Virus record (IMG/VR): IMGVR_UViG_3300010300_000125
Location: 1-22,449 of that record
Direction: 5' to 3' (one strand)
DNA: 22,449 nt
Source: a virus
Shown piece by piece: positions 15,343 through 22,022 of this stretch. The position numbers and the translations under genes were made by a program. Within the stretch, counting starts at the first letter, position 1, and every line of letters starts with the position of its first letter. Under the pieces are notes generated by a model. The model saw only the letters and a program-made list of their open reading frames with translations. It ran no database searches and was not told the origin of the DNA.

Positions 15343-16170
15343 TAGTTCTATTAATCCTACACCTTCCCATCGATAAAATGAATTTGCCTGTGGCGATGCA
15401 GATAAAGAAAAAACATTTCCTTTATTTGATGCTAGACCATTAGCTATATCAATATTATATGCATTATTTGTATATTGAACATCTATATATAGCCTAACTT
15501 TTCTAAAAGAATCCGAGTATGCGTGATTACCATTAATACCTCTTAATTGTCCCTGATCAATTCCTTCACTTTGAGTTAAAAACGCTTGTTGATGATTTAC
15601 ATATTGAGCTGGTATATTTATAAAACTCAAATTATTGGAAGGAGTTCCGTCAGCTGGACCTATAGTTACTGCATAATTAAGTGGTATATAAGCTGTTGAT
15701 GTTAATGGTTCGTGATGTATAAAATTTATTTCTAATAAATACAAACCAGTTTGTTTAATTTTTATTCTGTTGTTAATTGGATTTATAGCCTGAAGAGACC
15801 ATGCTGAATTTTCAATTTCTATAAGATTATGTGGATCACTTATTATTTCCCAATTCATCCAATATTGACCACCAACATTAAGTCGACCATCACGAGCATC
15901 AGATGTAAAACAAAATGCTTTTAAGTGATCACCAAAAGTTCCAACATCTGATCCTAATTCCTTAGTTTCGCCATTAATACTAAAAGAATTATTTTGTAAA
16001 TCATTATTTGATATTGGACTAGTAATACCATCAGCAATAGTTACTCCTGCACCAACTTTACATCTAACTCCATTTATTTGAATAGAGTCTGATTTTAATT
16101 TAAGAACACCCTTATCATTTGTAAGCGTTTTTCCATCAATTAAATTAGGAACATTTGCTTTTGAGGGCAT
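15322..16170 (-). CDS. Fibre-like protein, paralogue B (C1q/TNF-like C-terminal fold suspected)
   Basis: A 282-aa beta-rich protein with the same architecture as its downstream neighbour. The anchor has NDKGVLKLKSDSIQINGVRC (18-37), then KVGAGVTIADGITSPISNND and LQNNSFSINGETKELGS. The end has RKVRLYIDVQ, GNVFSLSA and IELTRLGDT. The middle, with NNRIKIKQTGLYLLEINFI, is again C1q-like but about 40 residues longer and only weakly similar. The two arose by tandem duplication and then diverged in the presumed binding part. Its final codons (GGA GAT ACA TAA) again place an AGGAG site ahead of the next ATG (15320), one base after the stop. Likely tail fibre or receptor-binding subunit; a host glycan target is not deducible. 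Confidence 0.75.
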   Translation of the reverse strand: MPSKANVPNLIDGKTLTNDKGVLKLKSDSIQINGVRCKVGAGVTIADGITSPISNNDLQNNSFSINGETKELGSDVGTFGDHLKAFCFTSDARDGRLNVGGQYWMNWEIISDPHNLIEIENSAWSLQAINPINNRIKIKQTGLYLLEINFIHHEPLTSTAYIPLNYAVTIGPADGTPSNNLSFINIPAQYVNHQQAFLTQSEGIDQGQLRGINGNHAYSDSFRKVRLYIDVQYTNNAYNIDIANGLASNKGNVFSLSASPQANSFYRWEGVGLIELTRLGDT

Positions 16171-16171
16171 T

Positions 16172-16417
16172 TTACTTTTTAGTTCTTACTTTTGCTTTTG
16201 GCGTATTTGATACAAATTGTTTTCCTTTTGATCCTGCTCTTTTCTTTTTCTTAGCAGTTGACGCTCTTTCAGCCTTGGATAGACTTCTAGCTTTAGCCAA
16301 TGGAAGGCATCTGTCCGGATTCTTCTTGTTTTTAGATGTGCCACAAGGTCCTTTAATTGATCCATCTGTACCAATCCTTACCCAATTTTGCCTTCTCCAT
16401 TTTGCTAACTCGCCCAT
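16172..16417 (-). CDS. Small basic protein, DUF6321-like
   Basis: An 81-aa, Lys/Arg-rich protein with the pattern I recall for DUF6321: an N-terminal WRRQNWVRIG (8-17), then GPCGTSKNKKNPDRCLPLAK (23-42), ARSLSKAERASTAKKKKRAG (43-62), and a tail with KGKQFVSNTP. The CG..S...PDRCLPLAKARSLSKAER block is very like marine-phage homologues. Two Cys (25 and 37) could bind metal or form a disulphide. Function unknown; charge suggests a DNA- or virion-associated role. It overlaps the upstream coiled-coil gene by one base (TAATG) and is one base from the fibre paralogue downstream. Confidence 0.8.
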   Translation of the reverse strand: MGELAKWRRQNWVRIGTDGSIKGPCGTSKNKKNPDRCLPLAKARSLSKAERASTAKKKKRAGSKGKQFVSNTPKAKVRTKK

Positions 16418-16614
16418 TACTCAGTTTCTTTAAGCATTTTTCTAAGTGTTCTAATTTCTTCATCAAGTCTTTTTTGATCCTTAATTAGAAATCTCTGAAA
16501 CTCCTTATCAACAGAATTATGCTTAATCATATCATTTGCTTTTCGAGTCAACTCTTGGTTGCCTTTGATTGCATCTTGAATTTGTTCTCTTCTACTTTTT
16601 TCTAAAAATGCCAT
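16417..16614 (-). CDS. Small coiled-coil protein
   Basis: A 65-aa charged helical protein with no family recognised. Two helices are suggested: EKSRREQIQDAIKGNQELTR (5-24) and a C-terminal stretch with FQRFLIKDQKRLDEEIRTLR (39-58) with regular hydrophobic spacing, typical of a short coiled coil. It is coupled to the DUF6321-like gene by TAATG and sits after the 55-aa microgene (stop at 16621). A minor virion or assembly factor is possible from location. Confidence 0.7.
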   Translation of the reverse strand: MAFLEKSRREQIQDAIKGNQELTRKANDMIKHNSVDKEFQRFLIKDQKRLDEEIRTLRKMLKETE

Positions 16615-16620
16615 AATAAA

Positions 16621-16788
16621 TTATTTTTTCTTTTTGCGTTTACCCTTTGCACCCTTTGCGTAATTAGGGTCTTTACAGTATTTTGAAGCAGCCATATTAG
16701 CGTATGCTGATGGATACTTATCAAAAGTTCTTCTAGCCCATGCTATACCTGCAGGACATATTTTGTTAGACTTTTTTCCTTTTGCCAT
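16621..16788 (-). CDS. 55-aa basic microprotein (CPAGIAWARRTFDKYPSAYA motif)
   Basis: A short ORF read here from the reverse strand: ATG at 16788, TAA at 16621. It begins MAKGKKSNKICPAGIAWARR, continues TFDKYPSAYANMAASKYCKD then PNYAKG, and ends in a poly-Lys tail (KRKKKK). Two Cys (11 and 38) and a basic tail are seen. I recall very similar small proteins in marine phage genomes (CPxGxAWAKRxFxxYPSAYAN), function unknown. It overlaps the next microgene upstream by 23 nt, and its stop lies 6 nt before the coiled-coil gene's ATG. The motif makes it convincing despite its length. Confidence 0.75.
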   Translation of the reverse strand: MAKGKKSNKICPAGIAWARRTFDKYPSAYANMAASKYCKDPNYAKGAKGKRKKKK

Positions 16789-16894
16789 AACTTGTTTTTC
16801 TTGCTATTTGCTTTGCTTCTTGTTCAGCAGCACAAGCAGGGCAACAGGCCCCTTTTGGCTTACCAAATACTACAACTGACATTAACCTAGACAT
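16766..16894 (-). CDS. 42-aa basic Cys-containing microprotein
   Basis: A short ORF from ATG 16894 to TAA 16766. It reads MSRLMSVVVFGKPKGACCPA followed by CAAEQEAKQIARKTSYGKRK and KV. The CCPAC group (17-21) could be half a zinc-binding site or a disulphide partner. An ATG at codon 5 is an alternative start. The first ATG shares its base with the stop of the 29-aa gene upstream (TAATG), which favours the longer version. It overlaps the 55-aa gene by 23 nt in another frame. Function unknown. Confidence 0.55.
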   Translation of the reverse strand: MSRLMSVVVFGKPKGACCPACAAEQEAKQIARKTSYGKRKKV

Positions 16895-16983
16895 TAGTAT
16901 TTTATTTTACCTCGCATTACTGTACGACTTGTTTTCTTGCCACCTTTTTTTTCCCCACAACTTCCTTTACCTGCGTGTGCCAT
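16894..16983 (-). CDS. 29-aa basic microprotein
   Basis: A very short ORF from ATG 16983 to TAA 16894: MAHAGKGSCGEKKGGKKTSR followed by TVMRGKIKY. It is Lys/Gly-rich with one Cys. Its ATG lies 2 nt after the stop of the 73-aa gene and its stop gives the TAATG junction with the next microgene, so it fits the coupled array with almost no spare DNA. I recall similar MAHAGKGSCG-type small proteins in phages. Being so short, it might be chance. Confidence 0.5.
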   Translation of the reverse strand: MAHAGKGSCGEKKGGKKTSRTVMRGKIKY

Positions 16984-16985
16984 AA

Positions 16986-17207
16986 TTATTTATCCTTTCG
17001 TTTTTTATCGTTTGGTTGTTTTGTTAGCTTATTAGTAACAGTAGCTACTCCTCCTGCTCCTGCAGTAGATTTAGCTACAGTATCTATAAAATGTTTTTCA
17101 CTTTTGTATCCTTTAATTAATTTACGCACAAAAGGTTTAGCTACTTTAACTAATCTTCCAACCGGAACTAAAGATGCTGATATACTTGGTTTACTTGTTT
17201 CTGGCAT
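16986..17207 (-). CDS. Small basic hypothetical protein
   Basis: A 73-aa Lys-rich protein (MPETSKPSISASLVPVGRLV start) with a helical VAKPFVRKLIKGYKSEKHFI segment (22-41), a short Gly/Ala/Val stretch (AGAGGVATVT) and a basic tail KQPNDKKRKDK. It starts one base after the stop of the VPEP protein. No known domain. Possibly nucleic-acid- or membrane-surface-binding given the amphipathic basic helix. Confidence 0.7.
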   Translation of the reverse strand: MPETSKPSISASLVPVGRLVKVAKPFVRKLIKGYKSEKHFIDTVAKSTAGAGGVATVTNKLTKQPNDKKRKDK

Positions 17208-17208
17208 A

Positions 17209-17496
17209 TTATTTTCTTTTAATTAATGTTAAAGCTAATAAGCAAAATCCCATAAATAAACCAACAAATGAAGGTTCAGGAACTCCACTATAATCTACCG
17301 AAAGTCTATAATCTACTTCAGCCCACTCATATGTGACTCCTTCATATATTAATCCATCGTATTCACTATATGCCCATTCAGGTAAAGATGGAACAAAGAA
17401 ATAGTTTAAGTTTGTTACTGTTGATGTTATACTGTCGTCCCAATCGTATTCAGGCTCTGTTATCAGTAAAGGGCGTGTTTGTGCTTCGTGACTCAT
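17209..17496 (-). CDS. PEP-CTERM-like membrane-anchored protein
   Basis: A 95-aa protein whose C-terminus has the three parts of a PEP-CTERM sorting tail in order: VPEPS (72-76), a hydrophobic span FVGLFMGFCLLALTLI (77-92) and a terminal basic KRK (93-95). In bacteria such tails are processed by exosortase at the envelope. The N-terminus (MSHEAQTRPLLITEPEYDWD) has no signal peptide. The middle is acidic and Tyr/Trp-rich (EWAYSEYDGLIYEGVTYEWA, 40-59), suggesting a small extracytoplasmic or capsid-surface region. It overlaps the upstream 54-aa membrane protein by 4 nt (ATGA) and lies in the lysis/tail neighbourhood. It could equally be a plain C-tail-anchored phage protein (holin accessory) whose VPEP is coincidental. 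Confidence 0.7.
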   Translation of the reverse strand: MSHEAQTRPLLITEPEYDWDDSITSTVTNLNYFFVPSLPEWAYSEYDGLIYEGVTYEWAEVDYRLSVDYSGVPEPSFVGLFMGFCLLALTLIKRK

Positions 17497-17657
17497 TTTT
17501 TGAAAAAGGATGTAAATATTGATGCAAATTCTTTAAATATTTTTTTGATGAAATTGTCTTTAGGCAAAAACATCATAATAATTGATATTATACCAATATA
17601 AGCAAATGACATTGCTAATAAATCGTCTTTGTAGTTTGTGAATATATATTCTATCAT
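17493..17657 (-). CDS. 54-aa single-TM protein (holin-like candidate)
   Basis: A short ORF read from the reverse strand, ATG 17657 to TGA 17493. It begins MIEYIFTNYKDDLL, has one hydrophobic helix (LAMSFAYIGIISIIMMFLP, 14-32) and a basic amphipathic end, KDNFIKKIFKEFASIFTSFF (33-52) then KK. It overlaps both neighbours by 4 nt (ATGA on each side), strong evidence of translation within the operon. Size, TM and basic tail fit small phage membrane proteins such as pinholin-like or lysis accessory proteins. Function is inference. Confidence 0.7.
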   Translation of the reverse strand: MIEYIFTNYKDDLLAMSFAYIGIISIIMMFLPKDNFIKKIFKEFASIFTSFFKK

Positions 17658-18496
17658 GATACAGGGGATACTTGTCTTATGCTTGAATGTGGTTTAATGT
17701 CATCATTCATTGGCATAAAAGGTGTTTCAACTTTGGGAATACTAGACTTGACAGGTTCTGAATTTGTGTCAGACTGCGATGATGATTCGCCTTCTTGAGA
17801 TTCTGTCTTACCTTCAGTTTTTTGTTCTTGGGCTTGCTCTTGCTTACCTTTGTTATCTTCTTGTGAACCGTTATTTTTAGATGAATTTTCTCCTTTTGAT
17901 TCTTGCTCTGTTTTTTGTGACTCTTGTGATTTATCAGTATTGGAAGGCTGATCGCTTTGAGAAGATTTTTCGGAGGAAGAATTATGTGAAGAAGCAGAAG
18001 GTACAGGTTTGGAATCCTGTGGATCAGAGGATTGAGTGGAGGTCTGTAGTTGTTCGGAAGCCGACTCAACAAAAGCCTGTGCCTCGGAAACCTTTTCTAT
18101 AAGTACAACTTGACCCCAATCATTAAGCTCGTGGAAATCAATAAAAGTGTCGATGAACCCTGGAACTTCAAAACGCTCTTCCACAACATCGTTTGCGATA
18201 TTTGCCACGAAGACTTCTGTTTGATCTATCGCAACCGTTGTCTGAGCAACTGCGGCTGTACTTACAGCAACACTTCCAGCAGTACCTAGTTCGCTTACTT
18301 TTTGTATAACAGGTAAGTCTTTTATTTTTTCAATAAGCGACTTTTTAAGTTGCTTACTAGCCGACCTAGCCTGTTGTATAGCTTCTTGAGACTGTTCTTT
18401 AATCTCATCAGCACTTTCATAACTCTTTCCGTCCAAGACTTCGGACAAAGAATCACGCAGTTCTTTGAGTTTAATTTTGGCAGTCTTTTTATCCAT
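17654..18496 (-). CDS. 280-aa protein with Ser/Gln/Glu/Lys-rich disordered tail
   Basis: The N-terminal 60 residues form charged helices (KTAKIKLKELRDSLSEVLDG, 4-23), followed by a modestly hydrophobic stretch GTAGSVAVSTAAVAQTTVAI (71-90) that could associate with a membrane, and a short folded-looking part with FEVPGFIDTFIDFHELNDWG (109-128). From about residue 148 to 250 the protein is almost wholly S, Q, E, K, N, G and T, which is low complexity and surely disordered. It then ends with a conserved-looking PKVETPFMPMNDDIKPHSSI. It lies between the holin-like gene and the small TM gene, with an ATGA junction to the latter. A lysis accessory or virion linker is plausible. No family recognised. 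Confidence 0.75.
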   Translation of the reverse strand: MDKKTAKIKLKELRDSLSEVLDGKSYESADEIKEQSQEAIQQARSASKQLKKSLIEKIKDLPVIQKVSELGTAGSVAVSTAAVAQTTVAIDQTEVFVANIANDVVEERFEVPGFIDTFIDFHELNDWGQVVLIEKVSEAQAFVESASEQLQTSTQSSDPQDSKPVPSASSHNSSSEKSSQSDQPSNTDKSQESQKTEQESKGENSSKNNGSQEDNKGKQEQAQEQKTEGKTESQEGESSSQSDTNSEPVKSSIPKVETPFMPMNDDIKPHSSIRQVSPVS

Positions 18497-18517
18497 TTAC
18501 AATTTTTGCAATTCATA

Positions 18518-18925
18518 TTATTTACTTACTGCGGCTGATCCAAAGTAAAAACTAATTATACTAATTACTGCAGTTTTGATCTCAGGAAGAATAATATATC
18601 CGTGCAATGTTTGATAAGTTGTTCCTGAAGCTAATCCCCACCACTTACTGTATTCACTTGCTACTGTTACACCTTCTTCGCTATGAGCTAAAATAAATGG
18701 TGCAATAATTACTCCAAACAGTACAGTAAGTACAATAATCCGTCTTGTCCAAGCACCAAAGGCATCTACCCTAGCTGCTGCAGCATCTGCACTTTCGTCT
18801 GATGCTTTTTGTTTTTTGATAAGTCCTTCGGTAATGGCTGCTTGATTTTGCACCATTGTACCAATAAGCTTAAATACAAACCCGGAAAATCCTCCTCCGA
18901 GCATTGCTAATAGTTCTGTTGTCAT
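18518..18925 (-). CDS. Holin, 3TM type (GTA_holin_3TM-like)
   Basis: A 135-aa membrane protein matching the phage/GTA 3TM holin pattern: an N-terminal hydrophobic amphipathic helix MLGGGFSGFVFKLIGTM (8-24), a charged linker with GLIKKQKASDESADAAAARV (34-53), a TM helix AWTRRIIVLTVLFGVIIAPF (58-77) then ILA, and a final hydrophobic helix LPEIKTAVISIISFYFGSAA (113-132). Holins pierce or open the inner membrane and time lysis. It has an ATGA overlap with the small membrane gene upstream. No endolysin is visible in the window; it may lie outside. Family resemblance is from memory, but the topology is clear. Confidence 0.8.
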   Translation of the reverse strand: MTTELLAMLGGGFSGFVFKLIGTMVQNQAAITEGLIKKQKASDESADAAAARVDAFGAWTRRIIVLTVLFGVIIAPFILAHSEEGVTVASEYSKWWGLASGTTYQTLHGYIILPEIKTAVISIISFYFGSAAVSK

Positions 18926-19092
18926 TTGTCTCCCCTTCTAAATATATGCCACCAGGCAATAGACAATGATGCTACTGCTGCTGACAAATGCATTATAATT
19001 TGTGCTTCTGTTCCAAAATCATCCATAGCTACAGTAAACTGAGTTACTCCTACTATGCCCCAAATTTTAAGGTGACTAATAAGTGCTTCCAT
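18922..19092 (-). CDS. Small membrane protein beside the holin
   Basis: A 56-aa protein starting MEALISHLKIWGIVGVTQFT. A longer reading from 19146 would overlap the upstream gene by 53 nt, so I chose the ATG at 19092, two bases from that gene's stop. Two short hydrophobic stretches, LKIWGIVGVTQFTVAM (8-23) and IIMHLSAAVASLSIAWWHIF (33-52), then RRGDK. Two possible TM helices and a basic end, as in small holins or antiholins. It shares an ATGA junction with the 3TM holin-like gene, so it may tune lysis timing; this is inference. Confidence 0.72.
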   Translation of the reverse strand: MEALISHLKIWGIVGVTQFTVAMDDFGTEAQIIMHLSAAVASLSIAWWHIFRRGDK

Positions 19093-19093
19093 G

Positions 19094-19351
19094 TTATTCT
19101 TCTTCTGTAGGGAATGTAACAGTTGTTGTGATTGCTGACTCCTCATCCTCTGTTAGTTCGTATCCATTTACCATAAGTGCATACTTTCCATTGGCAGTTA
19201 ATTGTGGGTAAGTAGCATAACGAGTACCAGTGCCTATCCTATGATAAGCATAACCTCGTCTAGCACCTTCTGCGTCTGCTTTTTCAATAGCATCATCTAG
19301 TGTTTCGTATACTAAGTAATTAATTGTAATTTCCTCTGTTTCTTCGCTCAT
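19094..19351 (-). CDS. Small acidic hypothetical protein
   Basis: An 85-aa acidic protein with an N-terminal EEITINYLVYETLDDAIEKA (6-25) and a segment GYAYHRIGTGTRYATYPQLT (33-52) followed by ANGKYALMVNGYELTEDEES. The arrangement suggests a small beta/alpha domain, with the ends rich in Glu. I recall similar proteins beside tail-fibre genes in marine phages but know no function. It starts 2 nt after the fibre gene stop. Possible fibre-assembly chaperone by position only. Confidence 0.72.
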   Translation of the reverse strand: MSEETEEITINYLVYETLDDAIEKADAEGARRGYAYHRIGTGTRYATYPQLTANGKYALMVNGYELTEDEESAITTTVTFPTEEE

Positions 19352-19353
19352 AA

Positions 19354-22020
19354 TTATAAATTGTAATAACTTTTTACCTCTGTATTTATTGTATCTGCAT
19401 CACTTTGCAGTTTTTGGGTTGTTAAAAATATTTCAGATATAACTCCATCAAACCTAAATCCATTAGATAATTGACCTATTTTACTATCTGTAGCAGTAAC
19501 TGCTTGATCTACCAAAGCTGTTGTTCCTACACTAGAACCATTCTTAAATGCTTCTATGTTTGTGTCTCCAGAGAATGCTGAATACAAATTGCAAGTTCCA
19601 GTTAATGTAATTCCAAAACTTACTTTTGCTGCACTATCGTTATACCCAAGATTTGGAGTAGTGCCTCCACTATAAAAAGGAAAATAAAATCTTGAGTTAT
19701 CGCTAGATACACCTTGTGTAAATCCAGCTACTCTATTGGTATCTCCAGAATCTTTTTGAGTTACTACATATGCACTTACTGAATTAAGGTTGCTAATTAA
19801 TAAACCAATATCTAATTCTGTTAAGTTAGCTGATTCAAATTTTACTGATGGAAAGCCTTTAACATTTTTAACAATACCTCCATTGTCTACAATTTTTGGT
19901 TGTTGACTAGCTGTTGTCTGTGTAGCATTATTACCACTACTACTTTGGTCGTACCAAGTTTCTATGAAACCATCACGAGCTATGCGAGATATTTTAAAAT
20001 TAGATAATGTAGCTGTTTTAGTAGAACCATTACCATCTAAATTAATAGTCATAAATTCAAAACTAGCTCCAGTTCTTAATGATAATGAATTAAATCCATT
20101 TGTTATCGTTTGTGCAGTAGCACCAGAACCAGTTGCAGTAGACCTTAGTTGAGCATCATCAAATAATCCATTTGGATCATCTACAAAAAAACTAACTTTG
20201 TAGTAGTCATTAGTAGCAGTTGATGGAGATGTAAATCTATATTTAAAGCTACATATATTATCTCCATCGGCAGTTATAGTAAATCCATCTTTACCATTTG
20301 CCGTAAATGTTGTTGTACCATCTTGTACATTATTTTGCCATTCAGTATTTGTAGCATCGTCCCACTCGTTTTCATCATTATATAGATTATAATGATTATT
20401 AATATTAGACTCAATTAAAAATCTATTATTAGCTTGGTCTGAGTTGTAAAATATTAACTCATTTAAATTAGCCCTTAATCCTAATGTAGTTGGTGTGGTA
20501 TCGGTTCTGCCACCAACTCCTATGAAACTCTTATCTTGAGTAACAGAACCCATAGTATTGCTAGTAAAATTAAATGCAGGGGAAGAATTAACACTTGCAT
20601 TTATGGTTGTACTATCTTTATCTAAAGTAAGTAATCTTTTAGGAGTACCAACAACTTCATCTGAAGTATCATTTGTATTACCTCCAGAGGAATAAATAAA
20701 TGCTTGTGCTTTTTCAGAGGCATTTAACCCAAAAGCAAAACCTTCATCAGCCGCACTCCTTGATGTTATAATGCCACCAAATGCATCTTGTCCTTGAGCT
20801 TCACCAATAACTATAGTTACAAAAAAATCTGTAGAATCTCCTAGCTTAGAGTCTGTTTCTAAAAAGTCTGGACTACTTCCACTTACATCTGCATTAAATT
20901 TAATGCCATCAAGTAATGCCCCATTCTCTGCAATTTTTGGTTGACTACCAGCAGTCGCTTGAACTGCATCGTTTGACCCAGCTTGGTCGTACCAAGTGTG
21001 GACAGTAGCTCCACTATCTGTTGCAGTTACCGTTATGTCCTTGAATGCAATGAAGTCACTTCCATTGGGTGAAAAGAAAGCATTTTGGTCTTTTGCAGCA
21101 TTGATATAAAGTTGTGTAGCAGTCGGTATTGCACTAGTGAAAGAAAAATCTACCCATTGGTCGGTAGCTGGTACTGTGTTAGTTGCACCACTCAAGGAAG
21201 GTGAAGAACCAGAAGTGCCATTTACAATTTTAAATGCATTGACAGTAGTCTGTCCACTAGGAACATATACTTGACCACTTATTGTATATGTGCTTGATGC
21301 AGAAACATCAAAGAATGAAGTTATACCAAATAAAGCAGAAGTTCCAGTTCCACTATTAGGTGTAAATTTTCTGTAATTTACTTCGCCACCTAGAGCTGTA
21401 CTTGTTTCAAAACTATCTGTTGAGCGAATGTTTGCCCAAGATTGACTGCTTGAATCAGTAAATATATTAATATCTTCAGTTAAAAAATCTCCAAGGGTAG
21501 TAGCAGTTGTGCTTCCTAAATCTGCATCTGGGTCTGGTGTCAACTCTGTTCCACCATCTGTAATAGGAGAGCTTGCACTTACCTTATCATCTGAATCAAA
21601 AGCTACATTTACCTCAATATCATCTGAGCTTCTACGAATACGAACTGCATCATTTGCATAACTAGCTTTTACCTTACGAAGACTATAAGCAGCTGCGGCT
21701 GTGTCTACATCTGCTGGTAGCGTAGTCTCTAGTTTGCCGTTTACCCAATCTTCTAATACACCACTTTGTACTTGATTAGCCGAAAATCTTTCTTCATCAT
21801 CTATTCCAGCTGTAGTATCATTTGGTTCTCTACGAACTCTGACAACAGAGCCATTCATTGCACCAATATCTCGCAATGAGTAGGCGGCTGCAGAATCACC
21901 AAATCTACGAGCTACTCCTAGATCAGTATAGTTAGCAGAAGCACCGTCCAAGATATTCCAGGACGCACCAAGATCGCCCTTTAACTCCGTTTGGGCAGAT
22001 GCTAGATGTTCTGAAGACAT
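19354..22020 (-). CDS. Large tail-fibre/adhesin with duplicated LamG/arabinofuranosidase-like modules
   Basis: An 888-aa, beta-rich, Thr/Ser/Asn-rich virion protein. The N-terminal region carries two copies of an AAAYSLRxxxx...VRxRR module (SAAAYSLRDIGAMNGSVVRV at 43-62, AAAAYSLRKVKASYANDAVR at 108-127), a pattern I know from alpha-L-arabinofuranosidase-B-like phage fibres. Then come two large repeats, each with a carbohydrate-binding-like sandwich leading to HTWYDQAGSNDAVQATAGSQ (341-360) or ETWYDQSSSGNNATQTTASQ (687-706) with PKI next. Each is followed by a LamG-like concanavalin fold ending NINNHYNLY (539-547) or NTEVKSYYNL at the C-terminus. It probably binds host-surface polysaccharide; catalytic residues for hydrolysis are not evident. 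It is flanked by the small virion-like gene upstream and the small acidic gene downstream, with 2-nt gaps. Confidence 0.82.
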   Translation of the reverse strand: MSSEHLASAQTELKGDLGASWNILDGASANYTDLGVARRFGDSAAAYSLRDIGAMNGSVVRVRREPNDTTAGIDDEERFSANQVQSGVLEDWVNGKLETTLPADVDTAAAAYSLRKVKASYANDAVRIRRSSDDIEVNVAFDSDDKVSASSPITDGGTELTPDPDADLGSTTATTLGDFLTEDINIFTDSSSQSWANIRSTDSFETSTALGGEVNYRKFTPNSGTGTSALFGITSFFDVSASSTYTISGQVYVPSGQTTVNAFKIVNGTSGSSPSLSGATNTVPATDQWVDFSFTSAIPTATQLYINAAKDQNAFFSPNGSDFIAFKDITVTATDSGATVHTWYDQAGSNDAVQATAGSQPKIAENGALLDGIKFNADVSGSSPDFLETDSKLGDSTDFFVTIVIGEAQGQDAFGGIITSRSAADEGFAFGLNASEKAQAFIYSSGGNTNDTSDEVVGTPKRLLTLDKDSTTINASVNSSPAFNFTSNTMGSVTQDKSFIGVGGRTDTTPTTLGLRANLNELIFYNSDQANNRFLIESNINNHYNLYNDENEWDDATNTEWQNNVQDGTTTFTANGKDGFTITADGDNICSFKYRFTSPSTATNDYYKVSFFVDDPNGLFDDAQLRSTATGSGATAQTITNGFNSLSLRTGASFEFMTINLDGNGSTKTATLSNFKISRIARDGFIETWYDQSSSGNNATQTTASQQPKIVDNGGIVKNVKGFPSVKFESANLTELDIGLLISNLNSVSAYVVTQKDSGDTNRVAGFTQGVSSDNSRFYFPFYSGGTTPNLGYNDSAAKVSFGITLTGTCNLYSAFSGDTNIEAFKNGSSVGTTALVDQAVTATDSKIGQLSNGFRFDGVISEIFLTTQKLQSDADTINTEVKSYYNL

Positions 22021-22022
22021 AA

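Noticed and set aside
16155-16433. 92-aa hydrophobic open frame on the + strand opposite the DUF6321-like gene
   Set aside because: Lys codons (AAA/AAG) read backwards give Phe/Leu, creating a false membrane-like protein.
17707-18072. 121-aa open frame overlapping the 280-aa late gene in another frame
   Set aside because: It arises from the low-complexity repeat-like codons of the disordered tail; the product is a K/L/N/H-rich string without motifs, unlike the nested ORF in dcm.
18922-19146. Longer (74-aa) version of the small membrane protein
   Set aside because: It would overlap the upstream gene by 53 nt, and its extra 18 residues look like a shadow; the ATG at 19092 is two bases from the upstream stop.
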